DNA from: Malania oleifera
Taxonomy: Eukaryota > Streptophyta > Magnoliopsida > Santalales > Ximeniaceae
DNA length: 64,000 nt
NCBI RefSeq assembly: GCF_029873635.1
Contig: NC_080423.1
Span: 105,505,773-105,569,772, forward strand
Direction of reading: 5' to 3'
Below the pieces are notes generated by a model, which saw only the letters and a list, made by a program, of their open reading frames with translations, was not told where the DNA came from and did not search any database. Position 1 is the stretch's first letter, and the number at the start of each line of letters is the position of its first letter. Positions 22,594-35,184 of this stretch are shown piece by piece. Position numbers and translations under genes: made by a program.

Positions 22594-24994
22594 TTTTTTT
22601 TTTTTTTCTGTGAATTTGGATACAAATCTGAAAGCTCTCAATCCCTCTTCTTCCTGTTATTTTCGATCTTTCACCACGTTCCTTGATCACATACGGGTGA
22701 AGCGGCCAAGGTTGTTGATTCCCAGCAAAACACCATCACCATATACCAACCACCACTATTAGTTTCTAGCTGCTACTGCAGTCTGTACTGTGCTTCCTTT
22801 GAATTCTTAACCTAACCAGGCTTTCTTTATTCTAACCTAGAGACAAATTACAGTGTATTGGAGAATTCTACATTGCCCAATCTATGAAGTGAGATTTTTT
22901 TGACACCTTAAAATGGACACCTAAGGCATGTACCTGGCTATGCTGGGCTAGGTTGTACTCTACACAGAGGTACACTTCAAGCGTACCATTGTTGGTTGGG
23001 GTACTCAAACAATGTTAGTGCTCCCATATCTATAGACAAGCTTGGTGTATTGATTAAGCATGCTTCTTCTTTATTTACACCTATTCCTTTATTTATTTAT
23101 TTATTTTTGTCCATTAAAAGTCCACATCGGATCTGGACTATACAAAGGGAGATGACCTAACTCCTATTTCATATCTCTTTCAACTCGTTTCAGAATTCAA
23201 AGTTGAGACTTTCAAGAAATCCTAAGAAATAACTCATTCCCTATCTCAAAATTCTTTTTCTTCTACTTTTAGACTTGAATTCAAAACTTTTAATTATAGA
23301 ACTTTCTCATATTTACACAACTAGCCTAGGAGAGCCTCATGTGCTTGTATGTAATTTTCTTTTCCTCCTCACTTTCATTTGAAGTCTTTTAATTTGAGTT
23401 TTGATTCATAGACCCTTTTGACCTTGATGAGTAACCGGAAGATTTTTCATGAAGGGCAAGTCGCCGAGGCTCAAAGGGCAGCGCACTTAAGGGATTTGAG
23501 GGGGCAAAGCTCTCCTGCAATACGGTATGGAATCTCGAACCACAACATAGCGTGTTCATTATATCATTATATGAGGGTATTTTAAAATTTCACATGAAAA
23601 CGATATAAGCATATGTTTATAACAAAGGGCTGAAATCCTAAAATAATTTTTGTTGTCATGATAATGCAGACTTCACTAAGTTTTATGACTACAGCATATC
23701 GTCGAATCAGATAAAATATTATATATTTTTTTAGGTGCACATCACAATTTTTACTAAAATTTCTGGCATAATCCATTGGATTCTTTCTAGACAAACATAA
23801 AAAGTCATAGTACATACTACATAGGGTGAATGCATACTGGCACAAGCAGCAGAAAATAGATTAGGGGAATCAGTATACATTTTTTAAAAAATTTCCCTAA
23901 ATAATACCTTTTTTTTTTGTTTTGTTTTGGGTGCGCATTTATTGGGCCTTGAGCTTGGTATATTCCCTAGCTTTTTATGAGCTTGAGGTGGATTGGACTT
24001 AGTAATTATTCGTTTTATTTATTTATTTATTTATTTTTCTGTACATTTTTTTAAAAAAAATGAAAAAAAAAAATAAAGCTTTTACTTTTTTGTTATTTAT
24101 TTATTTAGCTTTAGCAGAACAGAAGGAATGTTTCAGCCAGCTTTTTTCTTTTTGGTCCCAAACATGGTCTTATTCTTGCCTGATTTCCAAATTCCAATGT
24201 GCCGCAGCCACTTGCTTTGGTGTGATTGTACGGATAAAGCAATTATATTTTATATTTTATATATATATACATATATATATATATATAAAGTTATGAACAC
24301 ACATTATATGTATTTTATAGAATTAATTTTTTAAAAATTTGTAGAAATTATGTAAATAATGAGTTATGGACATATGGGTAAGTTTAAAAATATATATATA
24401 TTAATTTACCCAAGCATTCATTGTTCGATAATTTTATTTTAAATTTAATAAAAAAATTTATGGAAAAAAAACATTCATGGGCATGTGAAAAAATAAATTG
24501 AAAAATGTCATGATTTTTTTTAAAAAATTAACAATATAAATATTGGAGCAATTCTTAATTTATAAATTGAGTTGAATGCAAAAGATTAATAAACCCGGCT
24601 AAAATCCTTAATTTGCGAGGTTTATCCTAAAATACATGTCAATATATTCTTTTTCCCACTTTAAACAAGAGAGGATTAACCCTAACCCATGGACATCGAC
24701 ATGGAATTTTGAAAATTCAAATGAAAAAGATGATTAATTAAACTATATATTCTCCTTCCGATTGAATCCTGAGGTGTTAAAGACTGGATAATTAATTACA
24801 GAAATGATATTCATGCAGTCCCACTTTGATTCGTTCAATAACTTTGGTTCTTTCTCGTTACTTGTAAGATCCTCATGTCTCAATAGATTAGAAATTAGGG
24901 TCGGCAGTTTATGAAATTGTAAATTAATTAATTTTTGAATTCCTTTTCATTGTCTGGATTATAATAAATTAAATTAAAGGATATATTATTTAAG

Positions 24995-25053
<59 letters not shown>

Positions 25054-25333
25054 GATAGAGAGAGAGAGAGAGCTGCAGTCACGCGTGCTGGGAGGATAAC
25101 TTGCAATTGGGTTATAAATTGGGGTGTGTTGCATGCATGGTATGCCTTTATGGGGACATTTACCCACGTAATCGTAGGAAGAAATATTATTTATTAAGTA
25201 TGATATACTATTTATTTTGTACTCAAATAATTGGTATAGGCATGTACCAATATTCAATTGCTGAATAAAATAAAAATTTAGGCAGGCTAATACGAGTAGA
25301 ATCTCTTTGATGTGATGTTCAAATGGTGCTTTG
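19617..25333. other. AT-rich intergenic DNA with microsatellites
   Basis: No gene was recognised. Simple repeats include CA/TA at about 20303-20364, (CT)n at 22146-22184, (TA)n at 22557-22589, TA at 24255-24290 and a TA-to-GA compound run at about 24995-25072. Short open frames here are composed of these repeats or AT-rich sequence. Confidence 0.5.
25013..25072. repeat. Compound (TA)n/(GA)n microsatellite
   Basis: A TA run grades into about 30 GA units interrupted by two GATA steps. Confidence 0.9.
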
Positions 25334-25735
25334 GAGAGAGAAGCTACAAGAGAAAATCATGTCATATTAGGATTTTGACGATCATTCTTTGATGCATGGG
25401 TCCATAGAAGATCTTAAGAATCAATAATGTTGAGAGAGTTAGAATTTGAAAGAGAATCTGTGAAAGGAAATTATATTGGATTTAGGGTTTTGGTGATGGC
25501 TTTAATTGTCTAGTTTAGTAGAAGATTGTAGGAATTATAAATGCTGAGATAGTTAGAATTAGAGAGAGAACCTGCAAAAGAAAATCATAGTGGATTAAGG
25601 TTTTGGCGCTAGGTCAATCGAAGATCTTAAGAATTATAAATACTGAGACAATTAGAACTTGGGAGAGAGTCTACCAAAGAAAATTATACTTGCTTTGGGT
25701 TTTGGTGATGACTCTTTAATGCCTTTGATAGACTT
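25334..25735 (+). repeat. Tandem repeat, about 100-114-bp unit, 3.5 copies
   Basis: Units begin at about 25335, 25449, 25562 and 25661. Each has AGAGAGAANCTRC.AAAGAAAAT, then GGRTTTTGGYG and AGAAGATCTTAAGAATTATAAAT, then a GAGANAGTTAGAATT close. Divergence between units is moderate. No coding role is apparent. Confidence 0.75.
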
Positions 25736-26009
25736 TCATCCCTTTTTTGTTTGATGTTCATTGCACTTTTTTTTATATAGGATTGTCTTCGGAGCCTACT
25801 CCTTTAGAATTCTTCATTTAGATAAATAAAGCATCTCAGATTCAACTCCTTTACTATGCACAAATGCATTATGTATAATATTGGTTAATTCTACGGTCAT
25901 GGTTCCTCTTCTATTTTTTACCTTTTTCCCTTTTTTCTCTCAAAATCATTGATCCAAAAAAGGCCCAAGGGGTAGGTTCTGAATTTTGTGCTCTCACCCC
26001 ACTAAAACA

Positions 26010-26202
26010 AAAATCATTTCATCCCCTTAGGAAAAATAATTTCATCAATTAGTCGATACCTAAAACAAGCTAGTTAATATTGTTCGAGAGGTCTTGTGCA
26101 ATTATTAAATGAAGATTGTGTGTGCATGGCACTGATTCAAGCAACTATATGCCTTTCACACACAATTCAGAGTGAGCGATCATGTTCAAAGGATGAAAAT
26201 AT
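26010..26202 (+). repeat. Segmental duplication copy 1, part left of the copia element
   Basis: ACAAGCTAGT, GATTGTGTGTGCAT and CACATTCAGA-like phrases recur in order at about 40218-40390. The match resumes right of the copia element (35185 onward), which shows that the element split a pre-existing duplicated block. AATAT at 26198-26202 is the left target duplication. Confidence 0.65.
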
Positions 26203-26554
26203 TGTTGTAACTGGAAACAGGAGACACAGTTGGAGACTGAGCTGGCATTTTTTGCAAGCTGTGCAAGCAGCCATTTATTTCCATTATCTCAATGATTGTA
26301 ACCTTCAAAATTTCTAATTTATTGTATTAAATTGTGTTTAATTATCAGCTCTATAAATAGAGCTCTATGGAGAATTGTAAGATGTACAAGAGAGGTAGTA
26401 AGAGAGGCATAGAAAGCAGAGAGAAGAAAGAGAGGAGGAAGAGAGTGAGAGAGTTGTATTTTTCCAACGAATAGTGAATTTGTGGTGTGCTCCATGGACG
26501 TAGGTCGATATTGATCAAACCACGTTAAATTTCTGGTGTCATATTTTTCTCACA
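26203..26554 (+). repeat. 5' LTR of the 26-35 kb copia element
   Basis: It starts TGTTGTAACTGG and has a TATA box (TATAAATA, 26352-26359). It matches 34826-35179 over nearly its full length. The last 20-30 bp are altered relative to the 3' LTR, so the end is approximate, and no clean primer binding site follows. Confidence 0.85.
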
Positions 26555-26827
26555 ATGAGGCCACCATCACATGTACCTCGTTGAGACAAAGAGAACCGTG
26601 CAAACTGGGGCTAGAAAGGAGCTCAGATGAAGCCTCATGCACCACCATGCACCTCGCTAGGGCAGGACGCTTCGCCACGCACCAGTCACGTGCCAGTGAC
26701 CTGCTGCTCATGCGCCCCATGCGTTGCCATGCGTCTTCCTCGCTCGGACCACCTCAACCCGACCCGGGAAAAACCCGACTTAGACCGGATCAACTCGAGA
26801 ACCGGTCCCCGATCTAGACCCGAGCAC

Positions 26828-28050
26828 CACACATAGTAGTTAGAGGCGTGAGGCGAGCCGAGGCGCAAAGGGTCTATGAAGTCGAGGCGCGAGGCGAAGG
26901 TGCGCGCCTCATGAAGGTGAGGCGCACAATTATTAAAATGGTGTAAAATGTCTATTTGGGGTAATTGATATATGAACATATGAATATCTAGTAATATTAG
27001 AATTTAAAATGCCAAAAAATTCAATTACAAAATTGAAAATTTAGCCCAAAAGCATCAACAATTCAACATAGTTCAACATCAAAAGAAAAGAGTACAAATC
27101 AAAAAATAGTAGCTAAATTTCAATAAAATAAATAAATATTATGTATTAATTATAATTTATAAACTCACATTAATTAAACTAAATATTACAAATTAAGAAA
27201 TAGTAGCTAAATTTCAGCAAAAAAGAATAAATATTATGTATTAGTTATAATTTATAAACTTGCATTAATTAAACTAAATATTTAATTATTAATTACATAT
27301 AAAGAAGAAGAGGAAAAAGAGTAGCCAAATTTCAATAAAAAGAATAAATATTATGTATTAGTTATAATTTATAAACTTACATTAATTAAACTTAATATAA
27401 CAAATTTAAAAACAGTAGGTAAATTTCAGTAAAAAAAATAAATATTATGTATTAGTTATAATTTATAAGCTTAGATTAATTAAAGAAAATATTTAATTTA
27501 TAAGCTTACATATAAAGAAGAAGAAAAAAAGAAGCAACAGGCAGCAGGCAGCAATCAGTAGGAAGAAGAAGAAGAAGAAGAACTCGCGAGGGCTCCTGCT
27601 AGTTGGAAACGAAGTCGCGAAGGGTCGTGCTCTTTCAAAATGTCGAAGACGAACTCACGATCCTGGTTCGAAGCTCGAAGACGAAGTAGCGAAGGCTTCT
27701 GGCTGGTTCAAAGGCTCGCAGATGAGCTTACGTTGCTAGTTCGACGGATCACGAAGGCTCCTGCTGGTTCGAATGTGCAAAACGAACTCACGAAGGGCTT
27801 CGAAGGGCTGAGAGGGGTTAGGGCTATGTTCGTTTGAGTCGAATAAGGGCTACGGGTCTGGCTGTGGCTATTTCTTTACTTTAAATGACTAAAAATTCAC
27901 AAGGCGTGACTCACTGCACCTATCGCCCCAGTGCGGCTCGTCTCGCCTAGCGTCACCTCTTGCAGGTTGCCTCGCCTCACCTGGTTTGAGGCGCAAGCCT
28001 CTTCACTTCACTGCGCCTTACGCCTACGGGCGTGCTTTTAACTACTATGG
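26828..28050. mobile_element. AGGCG-rich non-autonomous DNA transposon in the copia leader
   Basis: CATAGTAGTTAGAGGCGT at the left faces CGTGCTTTTAACTACTATG at the right as inverted termini of about 17 bp. Subterminal zones are dense with GAGGCG/CGCCTC motifs. The centre is AT-rich with a tandem array and a GC-richer stretch (27575-27840). Flanks GCACCACA and GCGCCATG may be a decayed 8-bp duplication, which would suggest hAT or Mutator. No transposase is encoded. Confidence 0.65.
27100..27530. repeat. Tandem array in the AGGCG element, about 105-125-bp unit, four copies
   Basis: Each unit has GTAGCTAAATTTCARYAAAA, AATATTATGTATTAGTTATA and ACATTAATTAAACTAAATAT in that order. Confidence 0.8.
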
Positions 28051-28326
28051 CGCCATGTAATTCAGCCACGTTAGCGGCACTAAGTCAGCCGCCACATCAG
28101 CAAGTGGACCCCGCACTGCCACGACATGCAAGTGGACTCCACTGCCACATTAGCGTGCCACGTCAGCTTAGTTGACCAAGTTTGACTTGAACTTTGACTA
28201 AGCTTTTTGAAGTCGTTTTGGGTTCATTTTTCGAGCGACTTGAATCATTTCTAAGGTTTTCGATTGTTTTGGATCCAATCGTGCTATCCATTTGAGCTAA
28301 TTCTATCTTTAGATTATCAAATTTAG

Positions 28327-29100
28327 ATGTCAAACAAAAAGAACTCAAAAATCAAAATGTTCAATGACAACAATTTTGGTTTCTGGAAGATGCAGATAAA
28401 AGATTATTTGTTTGGAAAGGAATTACACTTACCATTGAAGGGTAAGCCAGTATCTATGAACAAGGACGAGTGGGAGTTGCTTGATCGAAAAGCTTTTAGA
28501 GCTATCAGAATGACGTTGTCAAAGTCTGTGGCATTCAATATCAAGCATATATCATTCAACAAGTCTCTGATGAATGCGCTCTCTAATGTGTACGAGCAGC
28601 CTTCAGCCACAAATAAGGTACATTTCATGAAAGGATTATTTACTATGAGCATGTCTGCAAGTGAAAGTTTGAGCAGACATTTGAATAATTTCAACGAGTT
28701 GTTGGATTAACTTGCCTCAGTTGGGATTCCATAATGAGATTCGTGCCCTACTGATTCTCAGTCAGTTGTCCGAAAGTTGGAATGGTGTTGTTACTGCAAT
28801 CAATAGCTCCGCAAGAAAATCGAAGCTTGTATACGATGAGGTCGTCGACATGATTTTGACCAAGGAAATCAGAATGCAGTCAAACCATGACTTCACTTTG
28901 AGTTCATCCTTGAACATGGAAAGTCGAGGCAGAGGAAACAGGCATGGACGATCAAACAATCGCGGCAGATCTAGACTCAGGTGGTCTAAATCCAGAAATT
29001 CCAGAGGTTCTCAGGACACAGGTTCCTAGAGCACAAAAGTTATTGAGTGCTGGAACTGTGGAAAAACTGGTCATTACAAGAACCAGTGCAGAAGTTAGAA
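28327..29100 (+). pseudogene. copia gag region
   Basis: It opens MSNKKNSKIKMFNDNNFGFW and KMQIKDYLFGKELH, the typical start of plant Tnt1-like gag. Capsid-like sequence follows (KALSKSVAF-type motifs, SESLSRHLNNFNELLD), then a CCHC knuckle CWNCGKTGHYKNQC at about 29049-29090. It is broken. Confidence 0.88.
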
Positions 29101-29194
29101 GAAAGAATATGAAACGAGGGCAAAGACAGAAGTCAATGTTGCTTCAGAAAATGATGATTTGTTGGTCTGCTCTTTGGAGAGCAAAAGAGAGTCT

Positions 29195-30618
29195 TAGGTG
29201 TTAGACTCTAGAGTTTCATTCCATGCCACTTGCAGTAGAGATTGCCTATAGGAGTATACATCAAGTAATTTCGATAAAGTATATCTGGACATTGTTCAAC
29301 CTTGCGACATTGCCGGTAAAGGGACAGTGAAGATCAAAATGAATGGGTCAATATGAAAACTAAGAGATGTTAGGTACATTCCAGACCTAAGGAAGAATTT
29401 GATCTCAATCAATCAATTGGCAGATGAAAGGTATAACACATCTTTCATTGGTGATGAATGAAAGATTTCGAAGGGTGCATTGACAATTGCTCGAGGTAAG
29501 AAAAGTGGTACTCTTTATGTAACTCTTGATGCATGCATGTCTATTATAGTTGCTACAGGAAATGATGATAGCAACTTATGGCATCAACGACTCGGACACC
29601 TGAGTGAGAAGGGACTCAGGGTAATGCACTCAAATGGTAAGTTGAGTGATTTACAGTCGGTGAAGATTGACACATGTGAGGATTGCATATTTTGGAAACA
29701 GAAGAGAGTCAGTTTCCAGACAAACATCACCTTGAAGAAGGAGAGACTTGAATTAGTCCATTCAGATGTATGGGGACCAACAACCATTTCGTCCATAGGT
29801 GGAAAGCATTATTTCGTCACGTTTATCAATGATCATTCACGGAATGTATGGGTTTACTTCCTGAAGTATAAAGCTGATGTTTTTTATGATTTTAAAATTT
29901 GGAAAGCGATGGTAGAAAACGAAACTGGTTTGAAAATCAAAAAGTTGAGAACAGATAACAGTGGAGATTATGTTAACACTGAGTTATGGAAATTCTGCTA
30001 TAAGCATGGTATCAGAATGGAAAGAATTGCGCCAGGTACGCTTCAACACAACGGCGTAGCCGAGCGGATGAACAAAACGTTGATAGAAAAAGTCAGAAGC
30101 ATGCGTGGTCAGGCTTGCCAAAGATGTTTTGGGCAGAAGCAGTCAACACAGTAGCTTATTTGATTAATAGAAGTCCATCAGTACCATTGGACTATAGTCT
30201 ACCAGAAGAAGTTTGGAGTAACGAAGAGGTAAGACTTTCACATTTAAAAGTTTTTGGTTGTGTTGTATATGTACATACCAATGATTATGTCAAGAATAAG
30301 CTAGATCCGAAATCCTGGAAATGCACTTTCATTGGTTATGGTGGAGATGAATATGGATATCACATTTGGGATGATAAAAACAAAAAAGTAATCAGGAGCA
30401 GAGATGTGATTTTTGATAAAAATGTGATGTACAAAGATAGACACACAACAGAATCTACAGAGTTTGAAACGACCTTTGTAGATGTGGATAATGTTTTAGA
30501 AGGTGTAAGGACACGTCAGCAGAACACCGAGAATCCTCAAGCAGAGGAACATGTGGAGCAGATTGTTACACCACCACCTCCTACTCTAGCACTGGAGCTT
30601 AGGAGATCTTCTCGGTAG
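29195..30618 (+). pseudogene. copia protease and integrase region
   Basis: Near 29200 a VLDSRVSFHATC segment corresponds to the aspartic protease motif. LWHQRLGHLSEKGLRVM (about 29575) with CEDC is the pre-integrase zinc domain. The integrase core follows (LVHSDVWGPT, YFVTFINDHSRNVWVY, LRTDNSGDY, QHNGVAERMN) and the C-terminal part ends in ALELRRSSR. It is broken. Confidence 0.9.
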
Positions 30619-30639
30619 CACGTACCAAACAAGAGGTAT

Positions 30640-31724
30640 GTAAACCATTTACTTCTTATAGATGAAGGAGAATTTGAATGCTATGTTGAAGCATGTCAGA
30701 CAGGAGATGCGAGCAAGTGGGAACTTGCAATGAAAGACGAGATGAAGTCTCTTAACTCCAACAAAACATGGGAACTAGCTGAGTTGCCCAATGGTAAGAA
30801 GGTTCTTCACAACAAGTGGGTGTATAGAATCAAAGAGGAGCATGATGGCTCCAGGAGGCACAAGGCTCGGTTGGTAGTTAAAGGCTTTGAGCAGAAGGAA
30901 AGAATTGACTACACCGACATCTTTGCACCAGTTGTGAAGTTGACAACCATTAGATCTGTTATGAGTATTGTTGCCTTAGAGGGCTTACATCTTGAGCAGT
31001 TGGACGTGAAGACGGCTTTTCTTCACGGTGATCTTGATGAGGAAATTTATATGCAACATCCAGAAGGTTTCTCAGTAAAAGGTAAAGAGAATCTTGTATG
31101 CAAATTGAAAAAGAGTTTGTATGGTCTCAAACAAGCTCTTAGACAGTGGTACAAGAAATTCAACAACTGTATGTAGAGGAATAATTTTCAGAAGTTGAAT
31201 GTCGACCATTGCTGCTACTTCAAAAGGTATCGTGCTAGTTATATTATTCTACTGTTATATGTTGATGATATGCTAGTCGTAGGATCAGATATAGAAAAGA
31301 TTAGAAAATTGAAACAACAATTGTCAGAGGAATTTGATATGAAAGACTTGGGTCCTGCAAAATAGATTCTTAGGATGCGAATCTCTAGAGAGAAGTAACA
31401 AGGAACGTTGCAGTTATCTCAATTAGATTACATCAGCCGTGTTTTACAGAAGTTCAACATGAGCAGTGCCAATGCTGTAAATACACTATTGGCAGGTCAT
31501 TTCCGTCTTTCAAAGGATCAGTTGCCCTAGACAGATGAAGAGAGGGATTTCATGGCTAAGGTTCCATACGCCTCAGTCGTTAGAAGTCTAATGTATGCTA
31601 TGGTTAATACCAGACCAGATATTGGCCAAGTGGTGGGAGCTGTCAGCAGGTATATGTCAAATCCAGGGAAGACACACTGGGAAACAGTGAAGTGGATTTT
31701 GAGATATTTACGTGACACTATTGA
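30640..31724 (+). pseudogene. copia reverse transcriptase region
   Basis: NKWVYRIKEEHDGSRRHKAR, FAPVVKLTTIRSVMSIVA, QLDVKTAFLHGDLDEEIYM and LKKSLYGLKQA are conserved RT blocks. LLYVDDMLVVG at about 31250-31280 is the catalytic YVDD motif. The region is interrupted at 31724 by a solo LTR and continues as RNase H at 34267. It is broken. Confidence 0.92.
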
Positions 31725-34199
31725 TGTAACACCCTGACCCCGAGGGGCCTGGGATATTAACTTTTTACTACTAATTTACAGCGGAAACAAAATAAACTCA
31801 ATTATTATTAAACCAGAGCACTAATTATCCATATTACAATCATTTATTTCGAAAGAAGAAAAATTACACAAACATAAATATCTGAAACCATACTAATATT
31901 TCTAATCAATCTTTATTTTTCTAATCCCCACTTGCATGCTTGCTAAGCCTGATTTCCGACATGTCCTTTAGAGTTATCTGAAATAAAATATGATTGGGGT
32001 AAGACAATGCTCAGTAAGTAAATAAGATTATTATAAGTGTGTGGCCAAAATGAACTTTTAAAGAATTTCGTAAAATAATATTTAATACTATAACTTTAAG
32101 ACTGCTTTTACAATAAATATAAATTTAAAAATTTCTGCATAAAACTTTTGTCATCAATTTCAATAGTAAAATTTTATAATCATATACTATAACTGTTAAA
32201 TTAAACTTTTAACTTTAAAACTATAAAAATATTTAATGATAAACATACATATACTTTTCCTTATACATTTTCTTTAAATCGTCATTTAAGTACCAGAATG
32301 ATCCTTTTCACGTAAACTTACACTTTTCCTTTAAATCATCAGTAACTTTGTACACGTAATTAAATATGTATAAACATATATTATAAAAACCACCCTTAGG
32401 CCCATTTGCCGTAAGTCATGTTTACTCCCATGATTGGGTCGTGTGGTCCGAAAACTGGACTTAGCTGGCTGGCCGACCAAACTAAATAAACGTACATAAA
32501 CTTTAAGTAAGATTTTCCTTATTAAGTCCTGATCCGGAACCAGGTGTACACTTAGGAGAAATCCACTAACATAAATAACCATTCTGTAAACAGTGTGGGT
32601 GCACTCTGATCCGTATAAACTTTAAGCTGCGGTACCAAGTATCTGTAACTTTGAACTTTCATTGCCATGAGGGGTTTTAAAATCATCTTATTATAATTTA
32701 TGCAATTTAAAATAATATCGTAAAAATATCATCTTTACTCATATTTTCATAAAAAATGCAACGTAAAAATAAACTCATGCCACACAATTTTTGTGTTAAA
32801 AATATATAAAATTTTTTTTTGAATAGAAAGAAATACTGAAAATTTATCCGAGAGGATTAGAACATTTCTTAACCCAAAAATATATGTAAATATATTAAAG
32901 ATAGAACTTGTATAATTAAATATGCGTAAAAATAAACTCATGGAAATTTTGTGGAACTAATTAACATAATTGAAATTTACTTAAAAAATAACCTCGGGTA
33001 TAAATTTTAAATAAAAAAAAAAAACTAACATAATCAAAATTTACTTACCTTCTTTCTTACGAACACTGTAACCATCTCTAAGAAATGAGATCGGAAAGAG
33101 TGGGTGATTAAGAATTTATTCAAAAATTCTCTCTCCACCACAAATTCTTTCACTCACTAATCCTTCTCTTCCTTGAAAAATTGTTGTGAAAAATGAAGGT
33201 TGAGAGCTCCCTATTTATAGAAAAATTTTAGGGAAGAAATGAAATTTATAAAAGTGTGGGGAGATGAGTGAAATTATAATTTTTTTAAAATTAAAGAATG
33301 GGCAAGGGATGAGCAAGGTATGAGTTGAGTATGAGATGGGAATGGTGGCATGTGGGAGTGCTTGCCATCATTCCCATTAAATAAATTTTTAATTAATCAC
33401 TTACCTAATTAATTAGTCAATTAGTTAATTAATTATTTTATTATTTTATTATTTTTCTTAATCATTATTATCATTATTATTATCATTGTTTTTACTTTTA
33501 AACTATTTTTAGTATTTATTTATTTTATTATTTATTTTTGAACAAAAATTAAATTTGAATTTTGAAAACTCATGTGGACCCCACATGGTCTTGTGGGCCC
33601 CACACAACTTCGAGACCCGAATGGATACTACGTAATTCGAATAACCCTCATACAATTTTATGCGTCCTACATAACTTTGAGACTCGTGTAAACCTCTACA
33701 TGACTTCGGGACTCATGTGGGCCCCACACAGTCTTGTGGGCCCCGCATATGATACTTATATTATTATTATTTTATTATATATTTCTACAAATTATATCAG
33801 TCAAAACATTATTTTATGTACTTATTTACGTATATAAACAGTGTCTTATGGTTCCGGGACTCATGTGAACCCCACATAGTCTTATGGGTCCCACATATGA
33901 TACCTATATAATTATCATCTTATTATGTATTTTTACAAATTATGTCTGTCAAAATACTATTTTATGTATATATACTTATTTACGTGTACAAACAGTGTCT
34001 ATCCTGTTTATCCTATGAAATTCCATTTTGACTAGGCCGACCTCCAAAGAGCGATTAAGCCGCAATGGTCTCTGAGCATTTGCTTAGAAAAGGTCTTTGT
34101 TAGGCATCAAATATGGAATCAAGGATCCTATAGAAAAACACTTTAGTATTGATATTAAATCAATGACCATTTTTATTATTTTATTATTATTGTGCTTTA

Positions 34200-34249
<50 letters not shown>

Positions 34250-34261
34250 TGGGTCATCACA
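31725..34261 (-). mobile_element. Solo LTR of a Ty3/gypsy-type element inserted in the copia pol region
   Basis: The segment is bounded by TGTAACACCC and GGGTCATCACA and flanked by ATTGA on both sides (31720-31724, 34262-34266). On the minus strand it reads TGTGATGACCC...GGGTGTTACA, a usual LTR pair of plant gypsy elements. A minus-strand TATA (CTATAAATAGGG, about 33205-33220) is followed by a leader-like stretch. No internal domain is present, so recombination left a single 2.5-kb LTR. The superfamily is inferred from termini. Confidence 0.82.
33700..34010. repeat. Tandem duplication of about 150 bp inside the solo LTR
   Basis: GGGACTCATGTG, CCCACA.AGTCTT.TGGG, CATATGATAC.TATAT and CAGTGTCT recur in order in two adjacent units. 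A third partial CATGTGGACCCCACATGGTC copy lies at about 33570. Confidence 0.75.
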
Positions 34262-34266
34262 ATTGA

Positions 34267-34825
34267 TAAGTGCCTATGTTTCGGCAAAAGTGATCAGAAA
34301 ATCCGAGGATTTGTATATGCTAATTTTGCAGGTGAAATTGATCATCGCAGAAGCATCACCGGGTACATATTCACTGTTGGTACAACAACTGTTAGTTGGA
34401 TGTCACAGATACAGAAGATTATTGTTTTATCCACTACAGAAGCTGAATATGTAGCAGTGACAGATACCAGTAAAGAGATGATTTGACTTCAAGGTTTGTT
34501 AACGGAGTTTGGATTAAAGCAAGAGAGGAATGTTTTGTATAGTGACAGTTAGAGTGTGATTCATCTGGCAAATAACTCAGCATTTCATTCAAGAACTAAG
34601 CATATTAGATTGCGTTACCACTTCGTCAGATCTCTGATAGAGGACGGTGTGTTGATACTTGAAAAAATCTAAGGTAGCAGAAATTCGGCAAATATGTTAA
34701 CTAAAATGGTGACTACAAAGAAGCCGAAGTTGTGTTCAACTTCAGTTGGCCTTCATGCCTGAAGACATATTTTGAGCACATCATTTATTCATGATACTGG
34801 TTGTCTCCATCTCCAAGTGGGAGAT
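34267..34825 (+). pseudogene. copia RNase H region and polypurine tract
   Basis: VYANFAGEIDHRRSITGYIF, VSWMSQIQKIIVLSTTEAEY and further TKHIRLRYHFVR-like sequence match the copia RNase H end. CCAAGTGGGAGAT at 34813-34825 is the polypurine tract directly before the 3' LTR. It is broken. Confidence 0.9.
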
Positions 34826-35179
34826 TGTTGTAGCTGGAGACAGGAAACACAGCTGGAGCATAAGCTAGAAACGCGTTTTTTGCAAGCTGTGCAAGCTGCC
34901 ATTTATCTCCATGATTGTAACCTTCCAAATTTCTAATTTATTGTATTAAATTGTGTTTAATTATCAGCTCTATAAATAGAGAGCTATGGAGAATTGTAAG
35001 ATGTACAAGAGAGGCACAGAGAGCAGAGAGAAGAAGGAGAGGAGGAAAAGAGTGAGAGAATTGTATTTTTCCGGCGAATAGTGAATTTGTGGTGTGCTCC
35101 GTGGACGTAGGTCAATATTGACCGAACTACATTAAATTTCTGGTGTCAAATTTTTCTAGTTGTTCACAGGATCCTAACA
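34826..35179 (+). repeat. 3' LTR of the 26-35 kb copia element
   Basis: It starts TGTTGTAGCTGG right after the polypurine tract and ends CCTAACA before AATAT. The TATA box (TATAAATA) is at 34971-34978. It is the better preserved of the two LTRs at its 3' end. Confidence 0.92.
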
Positions 35180-35184
35180 AATAT

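Larger units (their letters stand above)
26203..35179 (+). mobile_element. Ty1/copia retrotransposon with both LTRs, broken and nested
   Basis: The order is 5' LTR (26203 to about 26554), leader, gag, protease, integrase, reverse transcriptase, RNase H, polypurine tract and 3' LTR (34826-35179), on +. This is the copia order. The 5-bp duplication AATAT flanks it (26198-26202 and 35180-35184). A DNA transposon lies in the leader (about 26828-28050) and a 2.5-kb solo LTR in the pol region (31725-34261). The LTRs differ at very roughly a tenth of positions by eye, with small indels, so insertion is old (probably several million years). The coding region is broken in several places. A related LTR remnant is at 59517. 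Confidence 0.93.

Noticed and set aside
22538-22762. Open frame with a protein-like C-terminal half
   Set aside because: It begins in a TA microsatellite and poly-T run; no start context, splice partner or known family.
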